Source of the DNA: Clostridiaceae bacterium
GTDB lineage: Bacteria; Bacillota; Clostridia; Saccharofermentanales; DTU023
Direction: 5' to 3'
Length of the DNA: 46,246 nt
Assembly: GCA_012841145.1 (NCBI GenBank)
Contig: DUVH01000036.1
Span: forward strand, 1 to 46,246
Numbering within the stretch: the stretch's first letter is position 1; each line of letters begins with the position of its first letter. Shown in pieces: positions 32,957 to 41,899 of the stretch. The translations under genes were made by a program, and so were the position numbers. Below the pieces are notes generated by a model, which had not been told where the DNA came from, made no database searches, and saw nothing but the letters and a program-made list of their open reading frames with translations.

Positions 32957-33058
32957 TCGTATGCCTCCCATCCCGATTTTTCGGATTCAATCAATCTCTC
33001 TATTCTCTTTGAATACTGTTTTGTTTAACGCCCGCTTTCGCTCCGCGGATCCACGCCA

Positions 33059-33787
33059 TTACCCTACCTCTTCAGGTGTCGCAGGGTCGAGCTGCTGGAC
33101 TTCGAATCCCTCACGTCCCTCGATCACGGCATTAGCCATCGCGCTTGTGATCAGCTTGATCGCGCGGATGGCGTCATCGTTACCGGGAATCACGAAATCG
33201 ACCTCCTCGGGGTCGCAGTTCGTATCGACGATGGCGACGATCGGAATGCGCAGTCTCCTCGCTTCCGCCACGGCGATGTGCTCTTTGTTCGTATCGACGA
33301 TAAAGACACATGACGGCAGATGCTTCATGCCGGCGATCCCGCCCAAGTTTCTCTCAAGCTTTTCGAGTTCGAGACGAAGCGACGCGATTTCTTTTTTAGG
33401 AAGATTCACCCATGCATTCGATGCCTCCATCTCGCGAAGTTCGTGAAGCCTTTCGATGCGCTTGCTGATCGTCTGGAAGTTCGTCAATGTGCCGCCGAGC
33501 CAGCGGTTGTTGACGTAGAACATGCCGCAGCGTTCGGCTTCCTCACGGATCGAATCTTGTGCCTGCTTCTTCGTACCGACGAACAGAACCGTTCCGCCCC
33601 TTGCCGAGATCTCATTGATGAACCGGTAGGCCGTCTCGATTTTTCGCATCGTCTTCTGAAGATCGATGATGTAGATGCCGTTGCGCTCAGTAAAGATATA
33701 CGGAGCCATTTTCGGGTTCCAACGGCGTGTCTGGTGGCCGAAATGTACGCCACCCTCAAGTAATTGTTTCATGGAAACGACAGACAT
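33059..33787 (-). CDS. rpsB: 30S ribosomal protein S2
   Basis: S2 binds the small subunit at a late assembly stage and helps recruit S1. The 242-residue protein has the signature blocks [39 protein letters not shown] and the late [20 protein letters not shown]. The start is ATG at 33787 with AGGAGG close upstream; the open 38-codon extension upstream is the leader. A good promoter and a structured leader precede it. Confidence 0.98.
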   Translation of the reverse strand: MSVVSMKQLLEGGVHFGHQTRRWNPKMAPYIFTERNGIYIIDLQKTMRKIETAYRFINEISARGGTVLFVGTKKQAQDSIREEAERCGMFYVNNRWLGGTLTNFQTISKRIERLHELREMEASNAWVNLPKKEIASLRLELEKLERNLGGIAGMKHLPSCVFIVDTNKEHIAVAEARRLRIPIVAIVDTNCDPEEVDFVIPGNDDAIRAIKLITSAMANAVIEGREGFEVQQLDPATPEEVG

Positions 33788-33801
33788 AATACCTCCTGTT
33801 T

Positions 33802-33839
33802 TTGCCTCCGGGATGCTCCAAACCCTGTATTCAGGGCAA
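33802..33839 (-). promoter_or_regulatory. Structured rpsB mRNA leader, possible autoregulatory element
   Basis: In the untranslated leader the arms TTGCC and GGCAA flank an inner hairpin CCCTG-AATA-CAGGG, ending just before the ribosome site of rpsB. Leaders of ribosomal protein operons often bind their own product; whether this one does is not known. Confidence 0.3.
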
Positions 33840-33872
33840 CAGTCGCGCTTGTCCCGTGTGTTTTCCTCGAAG

Positions 33873-33901
33873 ATCATAGCACAGTTATCGCGCGTCGGCA
33901 A
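33873..33901 (-). promoter_or_regulatory. Promoter for rpsB-tsf
   Basis: The minus strand reads TTGCCG, a 17-base spacer ending in TGC, and TATGAT. Spacing and extended -10 are good. It lies about 85 bases before the rpsB start. Confidence 0.65.
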
Positions 33902-33923
33902 CCGATTATCCTACGGGCAGGCG

Positions 33924-33932
33924 TGGTATAGT
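33924..33932 (+). promoter_or_regulatory. Extended -10 promoter for the M20 peptidase gene
   Basis: TGGTATAGT on the plus strand is an extended -10 element about 90 bases before the start of the peptidase gene. It is divergent from the rpsB promoter, which lies only some 20 bases away. No clear -35. Confidence 0.4.
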
Positions 33933-34020
33933 AGAATCATATTTGATTTGACGAGCCTTCGCGTTCTCGGCCCCGGGAGCGGCGGGCTCGTATTGCTAAT
34001 GTTTGCCTCGGAGGTTTTAT

Positions 34021-35910
34021 ATGATTTCAAACTCACTGCTTAAATTCGCGGCCGGTCAGGAATGGCACGTCGCCAATGAGGACGAGTACGTTTTCGGTCA
34101 TTTCGGTGACTACTGTTTTACGGCAAAGACGGACGACGTGCTCACTTCGTTTTTTACGCCCATCGCCGGCATCGCGCCGGAAGACTTGATCGAGCTTACA
34201 AGCTGGCTCGAACGGACGCGATTCCCGCTTAAACTTGCCGACTACGAGATGACCGACAATTTCATCGCCATCCGCGCGAAAGATACGGCCTTCTCAGGTA
34301 CGGCAAGACAGATGAAAGAATTTCTCGAAATCCTGACGGATAAGCTTAAAGACCTTGAGGTTGACCCCGGACTCTGCGTGATCTGCGGATTGCCGGCCGA
34401 CGAGCTTGCCCTGTACGTGGGACTCTACTGCCGCATCCACCCTGATTGCATTGACAAGGAAGGATATGACTTCACATCGGCCGTAAAACTGACGGACGAT
34501 TCCGAGAACGACGAGGACGAGGAGGACGATGAGCTCATCATCCTCTCCGGGGCGGAGAACGCGGATGATGAAGGCGACGAGGAGGACGATCATCCCGACG
34601 ACGAGCGAATTTCCGCTCTTGCCGAAGAGTTTGCAGGTGTCCGCGAACAGTTTCTTGAGGATTTGAAGCGCATTTGCGCCGTTCCGAGCGTCGACGGTCC
34701 TCCTGAGGAAAACGCTCCATTCGGTTGTGAGACGAGGCGCGCGCTCGATGTCTTTCTTGATATTGCGAGCGGTATGGGATTCAAGACCGTCAACGTCGAC
34801 AATGTCGCCGGGTATGTTGAAATGGGCGAGGGCGAAGAAATGGTCGCTGCGGTGGGTCACCTCGACGTCGTGCCCGCCGGAACAGGTTGGGACAGCGACC
34901 CTTTCACGCTCACCATCGACGGAGACAAAGCGACGGCGCGCGGCGTCAATGACAATAAAGGCCCGTGCCTCGCAACACTTTATGCGATGAAGGCGCTGAA
35001 GGAAGACGGCGAATTCTCGCCGAAACGGCGCATCAGGCTCATTGTCGGACTCAACGAGGAAAAAGGCATGGAATGTATGAAACATTACGGTGCCGTCGAG
35101 GAAATCCCTGTCGCCGGCTTTACGCCTGACGCAATGTTCCCCGCTATCTATGCCGAGAAAGGAATCGCCAACATCGCTCTCGTTCAAAAGCGTCATGAGA
35201 CGGACGCGATCGCATCTGCACAGGGAGGCGCCGCCGTCAATATGGTTCCTTCGGACTTTGAGTTGACGCTTAAGGAGAACGGCGAGTCGAGATCGTACAA
35301 GGGCTTAAGCGCGCACGCGAGCATGCCCGAACTTGGAGTCAACGCCATCTCCCTGGCGATGGAAGAACTTGAGCTCGAACTGTCAGAGAGAGATTTGTCG
35401 GATCGCTTTGTCGCGGCGTACCGCGCTCTCATCGGCCGGGAAACGGATGGCAAGTCGCTCGGCCTCTCGCATTCCGACGAGACGGGCGATACGACGGTCA
35501 ACGCCGGCATCCTGCGGATCGATGATTACGAAGCGCGTTTGATACTCGACATCCGCTTCCCCGTTACGCTCGATCTCGAGGAGGCGAAAGCGAACCTTAG
35601 CGAAAAAGCAGGCGCTTACGACATTAAACCTGAATGGCTCTCGGTAAAAGAACCGCTCTATCTCGGGAAAGATTCGCACCTGATCGGAACCCTCATGGAT
35701 GTTTACAATGAAGCGACCGGACTATCGGGCGAGGCTTTGGCCATTGGAGGAGGAACGTACGCTCGATCTCTACCTAATATATGCGGATTCGGGCCTTCGT
35801 TCCCGGGCGACCCCGACATCGCGCACCAGGCTAACGAGTGGATGTCCATCGACAACCTGCTCGCCGGCGCCGCCATCTATCGCGAGGCTCTAAGGAGATT
35901 GGCAGACTGA
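34021..35910 (+). CDS. M20 family dipeptidase (PepV-like) with a novel N-terminal domain
   Basis: The C-terminal part (about 200-629) is an M20 metallopeptidase of the PepV/Sapep type, which cleaves dipeptides with two zinc ions. HLDVVPAG (His280, Asp282), a VNDNKGP block with bridging Asp311 and LNEEKG with the catalytic Glu pair at 346-347 are visible, and a GGGTYAR motif near the end. The first about 150 residues are not part of known relatives. They hold a possible metal site, C119-x2-C122 with Cys137, His140 and Cys143. A strongly acidic linker (about 158-197) joins the two parts. The ATG at 34021 has GGAGG 6 bases upstream. It ends one base from convergent rtcB. Confidence 0.85.
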   Translation: MISNSLLKFAAGQEWHVANEDEYVFGHFGDYCFTAKTDDVLTSFFTPIAGIAPEDLIELTSWLERTRFPLKLADYEMTDNFIAIRAKDTAFSGTARQMKEFLEILTDKLKDLEVDPGLCVICGLPADELALYVGLYCRIHPDCIDKEGYDFTSAVKLTDDSENDEDEEDDELIILSGAENADDEGDEEDDHPDDERISALAEEFAGVREQFLEDLKRICAVPSVDGPPEENAPFGCETRRALDVFLDIASGMGFKTVNVDNVAGYVEMGEGEEMVAAVGHLDVVPAGTGWDSDPFTLTIDGDKATARGVNDNKGPCLATLYAMKALKEDGEFSPKRRIRLIVGLNEEKGMECMKHYGAVEEIPVAGFTPDAMFPAIYAEKGIANIALVQKRHETDAIASAQGGAAVNMVPSDFELTLKENGESRSYKGLSAHASMPELGVNAISLAMEELELELSERDLSDRFVAAYRALIGRETDGKSLGLSHSDETGDTTVNAGILRIDDYEARLILDIRFPVTLDLEEAKANLSEKAGAYDIKPEWLSVKEPLYLGKDSHLIGTLMDVYNEATGLSGEALAIGGGTYARSLPNICGFGPSFPGDPDIAHQANEWMSIDNLLAGAAIYREALRRLAD

Positions 35911-35911
35911 T

Positions 35912-37024
35912 TTAGTCACGCGCTTTAAAGTTATAAACAGGCCGAAGCCGGTGGATGAGCTTGACTGTATCGCCGATGTCGTCGATCAGCTCTGAAGCCG
36001 GCTTATATGCTTCAGGGCTCTCATCGAGCGTCCCGTGATTTAACGATGTCGTATAGACGTCACGCATCATCTCGTGCAGCGTTTTTAAAGAAAGCGTTTT
36101 CCGCGCTTCCGTCCGTGACATGACGCGACCTGCGCCGTGCGGCGCCGAGTAATTCCAATCAGGATTGCCAAGTCCCTCGCAGATGAGGGAACCGTCGCGC
36201 ATATTGAGCGGGATCAGGATCCGTTCACCCTTAAGCGCCGAAATGGCGCCTTTGCGCAAAATCATCCTGTTGAGATCGATGTAATTGTGGATCGTCGTAA
36301 AATCGAGATCATAGCGCAATTTCATCCCTTGAACGAGCTCGTCCACGATAGCTTTTCTGTTTAAAACGGCAAATTGTTGGATCAGCTGCATATCGTGCAG
36401 ATAATCGTCAAACCAGCGACCGTCGAGGTATGCGAGATCGCGCGGAAGGTGCGGGTGTAAGGACGACGCTTTTCGCTGGTAATAGAGCGCGACTTGAAGG
36501 CCGAGATTGCGCGAACCTGAATGGACGACAAGGTAAAGCCTGTCATTTTCGTCGCGATTGATCTCGATGAAATGATTGCCCCCGCCGAGCGTGCCGAGAG
36601 ACAGTTCGGCGCGATCCATTCGGAGCGTTTTATCGTTTTTCCCGCCTTCGCGACAGCGAAGTTTTTTCAAGTTGATTGATTGTAGGTAGCGGTGAGGTTT
36701 TCGCCTGATCGAAAATCCGGAAGGTATGTGACGCCTAACGAGTTGATCAAACGCTTTAAGATCGAGATTCTTGTCAATAAGCCTGATCGTCTCCATACCG
36801 CACCCGATGTCGACACCGACAAGATTCGGGACGACTTTGTCATCAATCGTCATCGTCGTGCCGATTGTGCACCCGGCGCCCGCATGAACGTCAGGCATGA
36901 TACGGATTTTACTCCCCTGAACAAAAGGCTGATCGCACAGCGTCTGTATCTGATCGCGTGCCGTCTTTTCCAAATTCTTCGTAAAGACCTTGGCTTCGTT
37001 GTACTTCCCCCGGATGATGATCAT
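35912..37024 (-). CDS. rtcB: RNA-splicing ligase RtcB
   Basis: RtcB joins 2',3'-cyclic phosphate or 3'-phosphate RNA ends to 5'-OH ends with GTP and manganese, acting in RNA repair. Motifs PDVHAGAGCTIGTTM, GVDIGCGMET (metal Cys), GTLGGGNHFIEI, VHSGSRNLG and the guanylylated His in NYSAPHGAGR are present. The start chosen is ATG at 37024, with GGAG 6 bases upstream, giving 370 residues; upstream sequence in frame is low-similarity. No archease or RNA cyclase gene is adjacent, so it stands alone. It follows the ispH-S1 terminator. Confidence 0.95.
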   Translation of the reverse strand: MIIIRGKYNEAKVFTKNLEKTARDQIQTLCDQPFVQGSKIRIMPDVHAGAGCTIGTTMTIDDKVVPNLVGVDIGCGMETIRLIDKNLDLKAFDQLVRRHIPSGFSIRRKPHRYLQSINLKKLRCREGGKNDKTLRMDRAELSLGTLGGGNHFIEINRDENDRLYLVVHSGSRNLGLQVALYYQRKASSLHPHLPRDLAYLDGRWFDDYLHDMQLIQQFAVLNRKAIVDELVQGMKLRYDLDFTTIHNYIDLNRMILRKGAISALKGERILIPLNMRDGSLICEGLGNPDWNYSAPHGAGRVMSRTEARKTLSLKTLHEMMRDVYTTSLNHGTLDESPEAYKPASELIDDIGDTVKLIHRLRPVYNFKARD

Positions 37025-37166
37025 ATTGTTCTCCGTTCTGAACACATCTCTCTTTTGCTCTGTTATATACACAATCGCCCGCCTATCACTCTTATTATCC
37101 AGCGACGAGCCGCAACGACCTACACTGAGATCTAAATTAGTAGCCTTCAAAAAGCTCTCATTAAAA

Positions 37167-37194
37167 ATGGATGGCAAGTTGCCCCGCCATCCAT
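37167..37194 (-). terminator. Intrinsic terminator after the ispH-S1 gene
   Basis: On the minus strand a 9-bp stem (ATGGATGGC and its complement) with a 10-base loop is followed by TTTTTAA. It lies about 35 bases after the stop codon at 37229, in the gap to rtcB. Confidence 0.85.
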
Positions 37195-37228
37195 TCAAAG
37201 ACTAAATTTCGCCGGGTTCTAATTCGAT

Positions 37229-39832
37229 TTATTCAGCGCCAATGTCCTCAAGCACTTCGGCAGCTTTCTTGTCGGCATCGTCAGCTTCGTCCGTCACTTT
37301 CAACGCGACTTCGACCGGTTCAACTTCTTTGATCCCAACTGCGACCGGCTCAGCGATCTCTTTTTTCTCTTTGACGCCCGCCGCTTCATCTTTTAGCGAG
37401 TCGAGCAGCTTTGAACCCGCTTTCGTGACCGTCGTAATCTCGGCCATATCACCGATAGCGGAACGCGCCTGCCTGTCGACGTAGCTCGTCGGCAATCCGT
37501 CACTGTCTTCACTGCGACGGCGTCTGCCGCGACGACGCGACTCACGCTGCTGGCGCTGTTCCTGCTGTTGAATCACGATCTCCGAATCGGGCGCGGGATT
37601 GATGGGTTCAACGTCGCGAATGCTGATGCTGATACGACGCGCCTCATCCGACACTTCGACGACGCGCGCATCGACTTCCATCCCAACGGCGAGGACATCG
37701 CCCGGTTTATTCAGATGGTAGGTCGAGATCTGCGAAATATAGCAGAGAGCATCGACGCCGGGTGCGATATTGATGAACGCGCCGAACGGGAACATCCTAA
37801 CGACGACACCGCAGACAATAGCTCCAACCGGGAAACGCTCTTCAATGTTGGCGTACGGGTCGTCTTCTTTGCGCCTGTAGCCAAGCGAGATGCGTTTCTT
37901 CGCACGATCGAAGTCCAAAACGAAAACATCAACCTTGTCTCCGACGGAGAGAACCTCGGACGGATGACGAATGCGCTGCCACGATATCTCGCTAACGTGG
38001 ACGAGACCGTCTACGCCGCCGATATCGACGAAAGCGCCGAAATTCGTTAGATTGCGCACGATGCCCGTATACTCGCTGCCGACTTCAATCGTCGCCCAGA
38101 TTTGCTTCGCGTGCGCTCTGCGTTCGCGCTCAAGCAGTGAACGGCGCGAACCCGACACGCGTAAACGGCGACGTCTGTCGTCGAACTGCGTGATGAGAAT
38201 ATCAAACGCTTGATCTCGATACGGCTCAAGGTCGTCAACGATCGACAACTCGAGCTGTGTGCGGTGAACGTAAATTTCTACTCTCCCGTAAGAAGCGATG
38301 ACGCCGTCGCCAACGACGTTGACGACTCTCACCGGTACGGGTGTTTTTTCTTCATATGCCTGTTTGACGAATTCCTTCTGCCTCAACGTATCGACGTAAG
38401 CGATGGAGAGCAGGATTTCCTTACCGGCATCTGCCGATGAGCGAATGCTACGGATATAGACATCGATTTCGCGGTGCGTTTTGACCGCTTCATCCAAATC
38501 GAATTCCGGGTTGCTTTCCATCTCGCGGATCGGGATTTTGCCTTCCGACTTATCCCTCACATCAACGTACACGTACTCGTCGTCATAGCGCACGACCTTG
38601 CCGGTCACGATGGTCTTCGGCTGAAGCTCGGGAATATTGTCGATAAATTCTTCAAAGCAGATGTCAGCATTTGACTCGGACGCGGCGTCCTCTTTCGTTA
38701 CTTCTTTCGGTTCTTCTGCGACTTCGCCATCGACAGCTTTAGTCACTTCTTCAACAACTTCTTCAGTAACGATGTCAGCGACTTGCTCTGCCGCTGTCTC
38801 CACTTCTGCTTCCATCACTTTGTCCGAATTGACTTCCGGCTGTTCTTCCGGTTTCGTCAGGCCTTCAATTGTCATCATTCTCTCGATAACCTCCCTGATC
38901 ATCTCGTCTGGTGTTGAGGCACCGGTCGTAACACCGATCCTCAAGGGTCTCGTCTTATATTTCGAAAGCACTCCGTCGACTTGACCCGCAACGCTAATCA
39001 GATGCGTCGCCGGGCACCTCTCCCGACATACCTCCACGAGCTTTGCCGTGTTGGAACTCGTTTCACTGCCTAGAACGAGCACAACATCAGATGAGGCGGC
39101 GAGCACCTTAGCGTCCGACTGCCTTTGGGCAGTCGTGTAACATATTGTATCAAATATCGAGAGATTAGCAATTTTATTTTCTAGGTTTTCGCGTATAGAT
39201 TGCCATTTATTTGCAGAAAAAGTCGTTTGAGAGACTAAAACCCACGCTTTTTCGTCAAACATCGCCCTTTCAATCTCTTTAGGCGTCTCGATGAGCACCG
39301 GTTTTTCCGGTGCTGAGTAGCCGATAACCCCGATCACCTCCGGATGATTTGCCGCTCCCGTAATGATAATCCCGTCACCTCGCTTCGCGGCATCGGCGGC
39401 AATCTGCTGGACTTTCCCGACAAAAGGACATGTCCCGTCGATCACCTCGCACCCTTTTCGATTGAGATCTTCCACGACACCGGGAGCGACGCCGTGCGCC
39501 CGTATGATGACAAACGCGTTGTCCGGCACCTCGTCAGAATGATCCGCGATAGAGACACCGCGCTTTTGGAAATCGGCGATAACGTGTTCATTATGAACGA
39601 TCGCGCCCAGCATCACGACCGGTCGTTCACCGGCTTTATCCACGACATCCTTTGCCATATTGATCGCACGACGGACGCCGGGACAAAAACCTGCCGACGA
39701 CGCTACCGCCACGCGTAAAAAGCCGTCACCGCCGGTCGCAAGTTCCCGATAACACGTTTTCGCTTCCGCTTTTTCCTGATATGCGGCCAATTCGAACACC
39801 GTGTGTTCGCGATGTTCGTTTTTATCAGTCAT
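37229..39832 (-). CDS. ispH: IspH (HMBPP reductase) fused to ribosomal protein S1-like domains
   Basis: The N-terminal part (about 38-323) is IspH, which turns HMBPP into IPP and DMAPP, the last MEP step. Its 4Fe-4S cysteines are Cys50 (GFCPGV), Cys135 (DGTCPFV) and Cys231 (ICYTT), and the catalytic pocket has ANHPEV. After an acidic linker come four S1 RNA-binding domains (about 405-478, 495-562, 586-653 and 669-740). The last part has a basic RRRGRRRR patch and a Lys/Glu-rich end. Such IspH-S1 fusions are known in Clostridia, so it is not an artefact. It is the last gene of the scpA-scpB/cmk-plsC-ispH set. Confidence 0.95.
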   Translation of the reverse strand: MTDKNEHREHTVFELAAYQEKAEAKTCYRELATGGDGFLRVAVASSAGFCPGVRRAINMAKDVVDKAGERPVVMLGAIVHNEHVIADFQKRGVSIADHSDEVPDNAFVIIRAHGVAPGVVEDLNRKGCEVIDGTCPFVGKVQQIAADAAKRGDGIIITGAANHPEVIGVIGYSAPEKPVLIETPKEIERAMFDEKAWVLVSQTTFSANKWQSIRENLENKIANLSIFDTICYTTAQRQSDAKVLAASSDVVLVLGSETSSNTAKLVEVCRERCPATHLISVAGQVDGVLSKYKTRPLRIGVTTGASTPDEMIREVIERMMTIEGLTKPEEQPEVNSDKVMEAEVETAAEQVADIVTEEVVEEVTKAVDGEVAEEPKEVTKEDAASESNADICFEEFIDNIPELQPKTIVTGKVVRYDDEYVYVDVRDKSEGKIPIREMESNPEFDLDEAVKTHREIDVYIRSIRSSADAGKEILLSIAYVDTLRQKEFVKQAYEEKTPVPVRVVNVVGDGVIASYGRVEIYVHRTQLELSIVDDLEPYRDQAFDILITQFDDRRRRLRVSGSRRSLLERERRAHAKQIWATIEVGSEYTGIVRNLTNFGAFVDIGGVDGLVHVSEISWQRIRHPSEVLSVGDKVDVFVLDFDRAKKRISLGYRRKEDDPYANIEERFPVGAIVCGVVVRMFPFGAFINIAPGVDALCYISQISTYHLNKPGDVLAVGMEVDARVVEVSDEARRISISIRDVEPINPAPDSEIVIQQQEQRQQRESRRRGRRRRSEDSDGLPTSYVDRQARSAIGDMAEITTVTKAGSKLLDSLKDEAAGVKEKKEIAEPVAVGIKEVEPVEVALKVTDEADDADKKAAEVLEDIGAE

Positions 39833-39894
39833 ATGTCGCCCCTCATCTACCGCTTTTCTTTAAATATTAAGCTCATTGCGGCACGTCCCTTTTC

Positions 39895-40626
39895 CTATCC
39901 GTCGGCGCGAGACTCGAGAGGTCTGACATGGATCTTCCTACAGAAGAGCTCTTCGTTCTCCGCATTGTTTTTATGCGCATATTTTAATCCCGCCAAAGCG
40001 TAAATACGACGCATCACCTCGTTTGCCGCCATATCCTGTTCCTCAGGATTGAGCCTCTCCCCTTCTCGAAGACTCAGCTTGACGCTGTCGCCGAAAACAA
40101 AGCGCGGCCTTCCGAACAGCCGATAAGTCGGGTTGATGCCGACGGGGATAATCGGGATGCCGCGACGGATCGCGTAATAGATCAGTCCCGAATGCAGCTC
40201 GGCGGGCAGCGGCTTATCGAGCGAAACACGCGTCCCCTGCGGGAACAGGCCGACGATCTTCTTGTTGGCGATCTCCGATATGATGTGCTTACTTGCCTGC
40301 AAGTCGGAGACAGATCGGTCGAGCGGTATCGCCCCGAACGCCTTCAGGATCCACCCGATCAGTTTCATATTGTACAGCTCTTTCTTGGCGATAAAACACA
40401 GCCTCACGCTCTTGAAAAACAAAGTGATAAAGATCGGATCGAATAAGTGATGGTGATTGGCGATGAGAATACAGCCTTCGTCTGACGGCTCCTCGCGACA
40501 TCCTTCAACACGCGGCAAAAAGAACGGCCAGACAAGGATCGTGACGAGCAAACGAAGAATAATCCTTATAACCCTTGACAACGGCTCGCCGCCAAACGGC
40601 TTTTTATGACGATCTTCTTTACCCAT
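39895..40626 (-). CDS. plsC: 1-acyl-sn-glycerol-3-phosphate acyltransferase
   Basis: PlsC adds the second acyl chain to lysophosphatidic acid, giving phosphatidic acid, the substrate of CdsA. The NHHHLFD motif is the H-x4-D catalytic site, and GLFPQGTR is the substrate-binding FPEGTR-like motif. An N-terminal membrane segment lies at about 18-36. The start is ATG at 40626 (MGKEDRHKK), overlapping the scpB-cmk stop by 8 bases, which gives 243 residues; a longer frame upstream runs into that gene. The order cmk-plsC-ispH/S1 is common in Clostridia. Confidence 0.92.
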   Translation of the reverse strand: MGKEDRHKKPFGGEPLSRVIRIILRLLVTILVWPFFLPRVEGCREEPSDEGCILIANHHHLFDPIFITLFFKSVRLCFIAKKELYNMKLIGWILKAFGAIPLDRSVSDLQASKHIISEIANKKIVGLFPQGTRVSLDKPLPAELHSGLIYYAIRRGIPIIPVGINPTYRLFGRPRFVFGDSVKLSLREGERLNPEEQDMAANEVMRRIYALAGLKYAHKNNAENEELFCRKIHVRPLESRADG

Positions 40627-41899
40627 GTCGCGTTTGACTCCATGACGGCTGAACCTGCTCGCGCTGTCGCACGACATCGATCATGACGTCCACGACTTCC
40701 CTAATGCTCATATCGCTCGTATCGATCAGGACAGCGTCATCCGCCCGCCTCGTCGGTGCCAACTGCCGTTCGCTGTCCTGACGATCGCGAAACTCCATAT
40801 CGCGCATAACATCCTCAAGCGTTGACGGATCGCCTTGGCGTTCAAGGTCGAGCAATCGCCGCTTGGCTCGGATCTCATGCGATGCCGTGAGAAAAAACTT
40901 AACAGGCGCATCAGGGAAAACATATGTCCCGATATCGCGTCCATCAAGAATGAGCGCCTGTTTTTTGCCTATCTCACGCTGAATGCGCACGCAATATTCG
41001 CGCGTCACTGGCAGAGCGCTGATATCCGAAGCGGCACGCGACGCCTCCGGAGTACGGATATACGGCGTGTAATCTGTACCGTCGACGAGCGTCTTCTGAA
41101 CACGATCACTCAAATCGATGTCCATCGTTGTCTCTGACAGCATGGAGCGGACGGCTTCCTGATCGGAGGGAGATATTCCGAGGCGCAACGCCTTGACGCC
41201 AAGCGCCCTGTACATAGCGCCCGTATCGAGCGTCAAAATCCCCAAGTGCTCGGAAAGAAGCCTAGCGATCGTGCTCTTGCCGGAACCTGACGGCCCGTCG
41301 ATCGCGATGACGAGCGGTCGGGGCGCCGACGCGATTTCAGCTGCCGATTGTTTCTCCTGCGTAAATTCCGTGATCGTGTCGTACATCAGAAGATCTACGG
41401 GAGGCAGTTCGCGCGTCGAGGACAACCCGAAATCCATAAGAAATTGCTCCGTCACGTCGAGAAGCGCCGGACGCCCGGGAGTTTCAAGTGTCCCGACTTC
41501 ACGGACGAGACCGCGCTCAATCAACCGGCTTACGACGGAATCGCTGTTGACGCCGCGCACAGCTTCAATTTCGGCGCGCGTCGCCGGCGCATTGTAAGCG
41601 ATGACGGCAAGCGTTTCGTAGGCGGCGTCCGTAAGTTTCAGATCGCGCACTTTTCCGTAGAACGCTTCCAGCGTATCGGCATAAGAAGTCTTCGTCGCGA
41701 GCGATGCCGCGCCCTCGATTTGCCGTATGGTCAACCCTGACATAGGGTCTCGCTGATATCGACGCTTGAGCTGTTCGACAAGGCTTACCGCCTCATCTCT
41801 GTCAACTCCTAAGAATGTCGCCATGTCATCGAAAGACAGCGGATCCCCCGCCACAAACAGCAAGGCCTCCAATCTTGCCATGTTCTCAACTTCACTCAT
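40619..41899 (-). CDS. ScpB-Cmk fusion: chromosome segregation protein ScpB joined to cytidylate kinase
   Basis: Residues about 1-165 are ScpB, the winged-helix kleisin partner in the SMC condensin complex, with the TDAAYETLAVIAYNAPATRAEIE and LIERGLV blocks (seen in parts: TLAVIAYNAP, ATRAEIEAVRGV). Residues about 196-426 are a complete cytidylate kinase, which phosphorylates CMP and dCMP. The Walker A motif GPSGSGKST is at 202-210, and TGAMYRALG, DGRDIGTYVFP and RDRQDSERQLAP follow. A 30-residue linker joins them with no stop or shift in frame. Upstream scpA overlaps it by 4 bases (ATGA). Normally the two are separate adjacent genes. Confidence 0.93.
   Translation of the reverse strand: MSEVENMARLEALLFVAGDPLSFDDMATFLGVDRDEAVSLVEQLKRRYQRDPMSGLTIRQIEGAASLATKTSYADTLEAFYGKVRDLKLTDAAYETLAVIAYNAPATRAEIEAVRGVNSDSVVSRLIERGLVREVGTLETPGRPALLDVTEQFLMDFGLSSTRELPPVDLLMYDTITEFTQEKQSAAEIASAPRPLVIAIDGPSGSGKSTIARLLSEHLGILTLDTGAMYRALGVKALRLGISPSDQEAVRSMLSETTMDIDLSDRVQKTLVDGTDYTPYIRTPEASRAASDISALPVTREYCVRIQREIGKKQALILDGRDIGTYVFPDAPVKFFLTASHEIRAKRRLLDLERQGDPSTLEDVMRDMEFRDRQDSERQLAPTRRADDAVLIDTSDMSIREVVDVMIDVVRQREQVQPSWSQTRHG

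Noticed and set aside
34294-35196. Minus-strand frame opposite the M20 peptidase
   Set aside because: Antisense shadow; the plus-strand M20 motifs are unambiguous.
37229-39832. IspH-S1 fusion as an assembly error
   Set aside because: The same architecture is known from other Clostridia, and the frame and motifs are intact.
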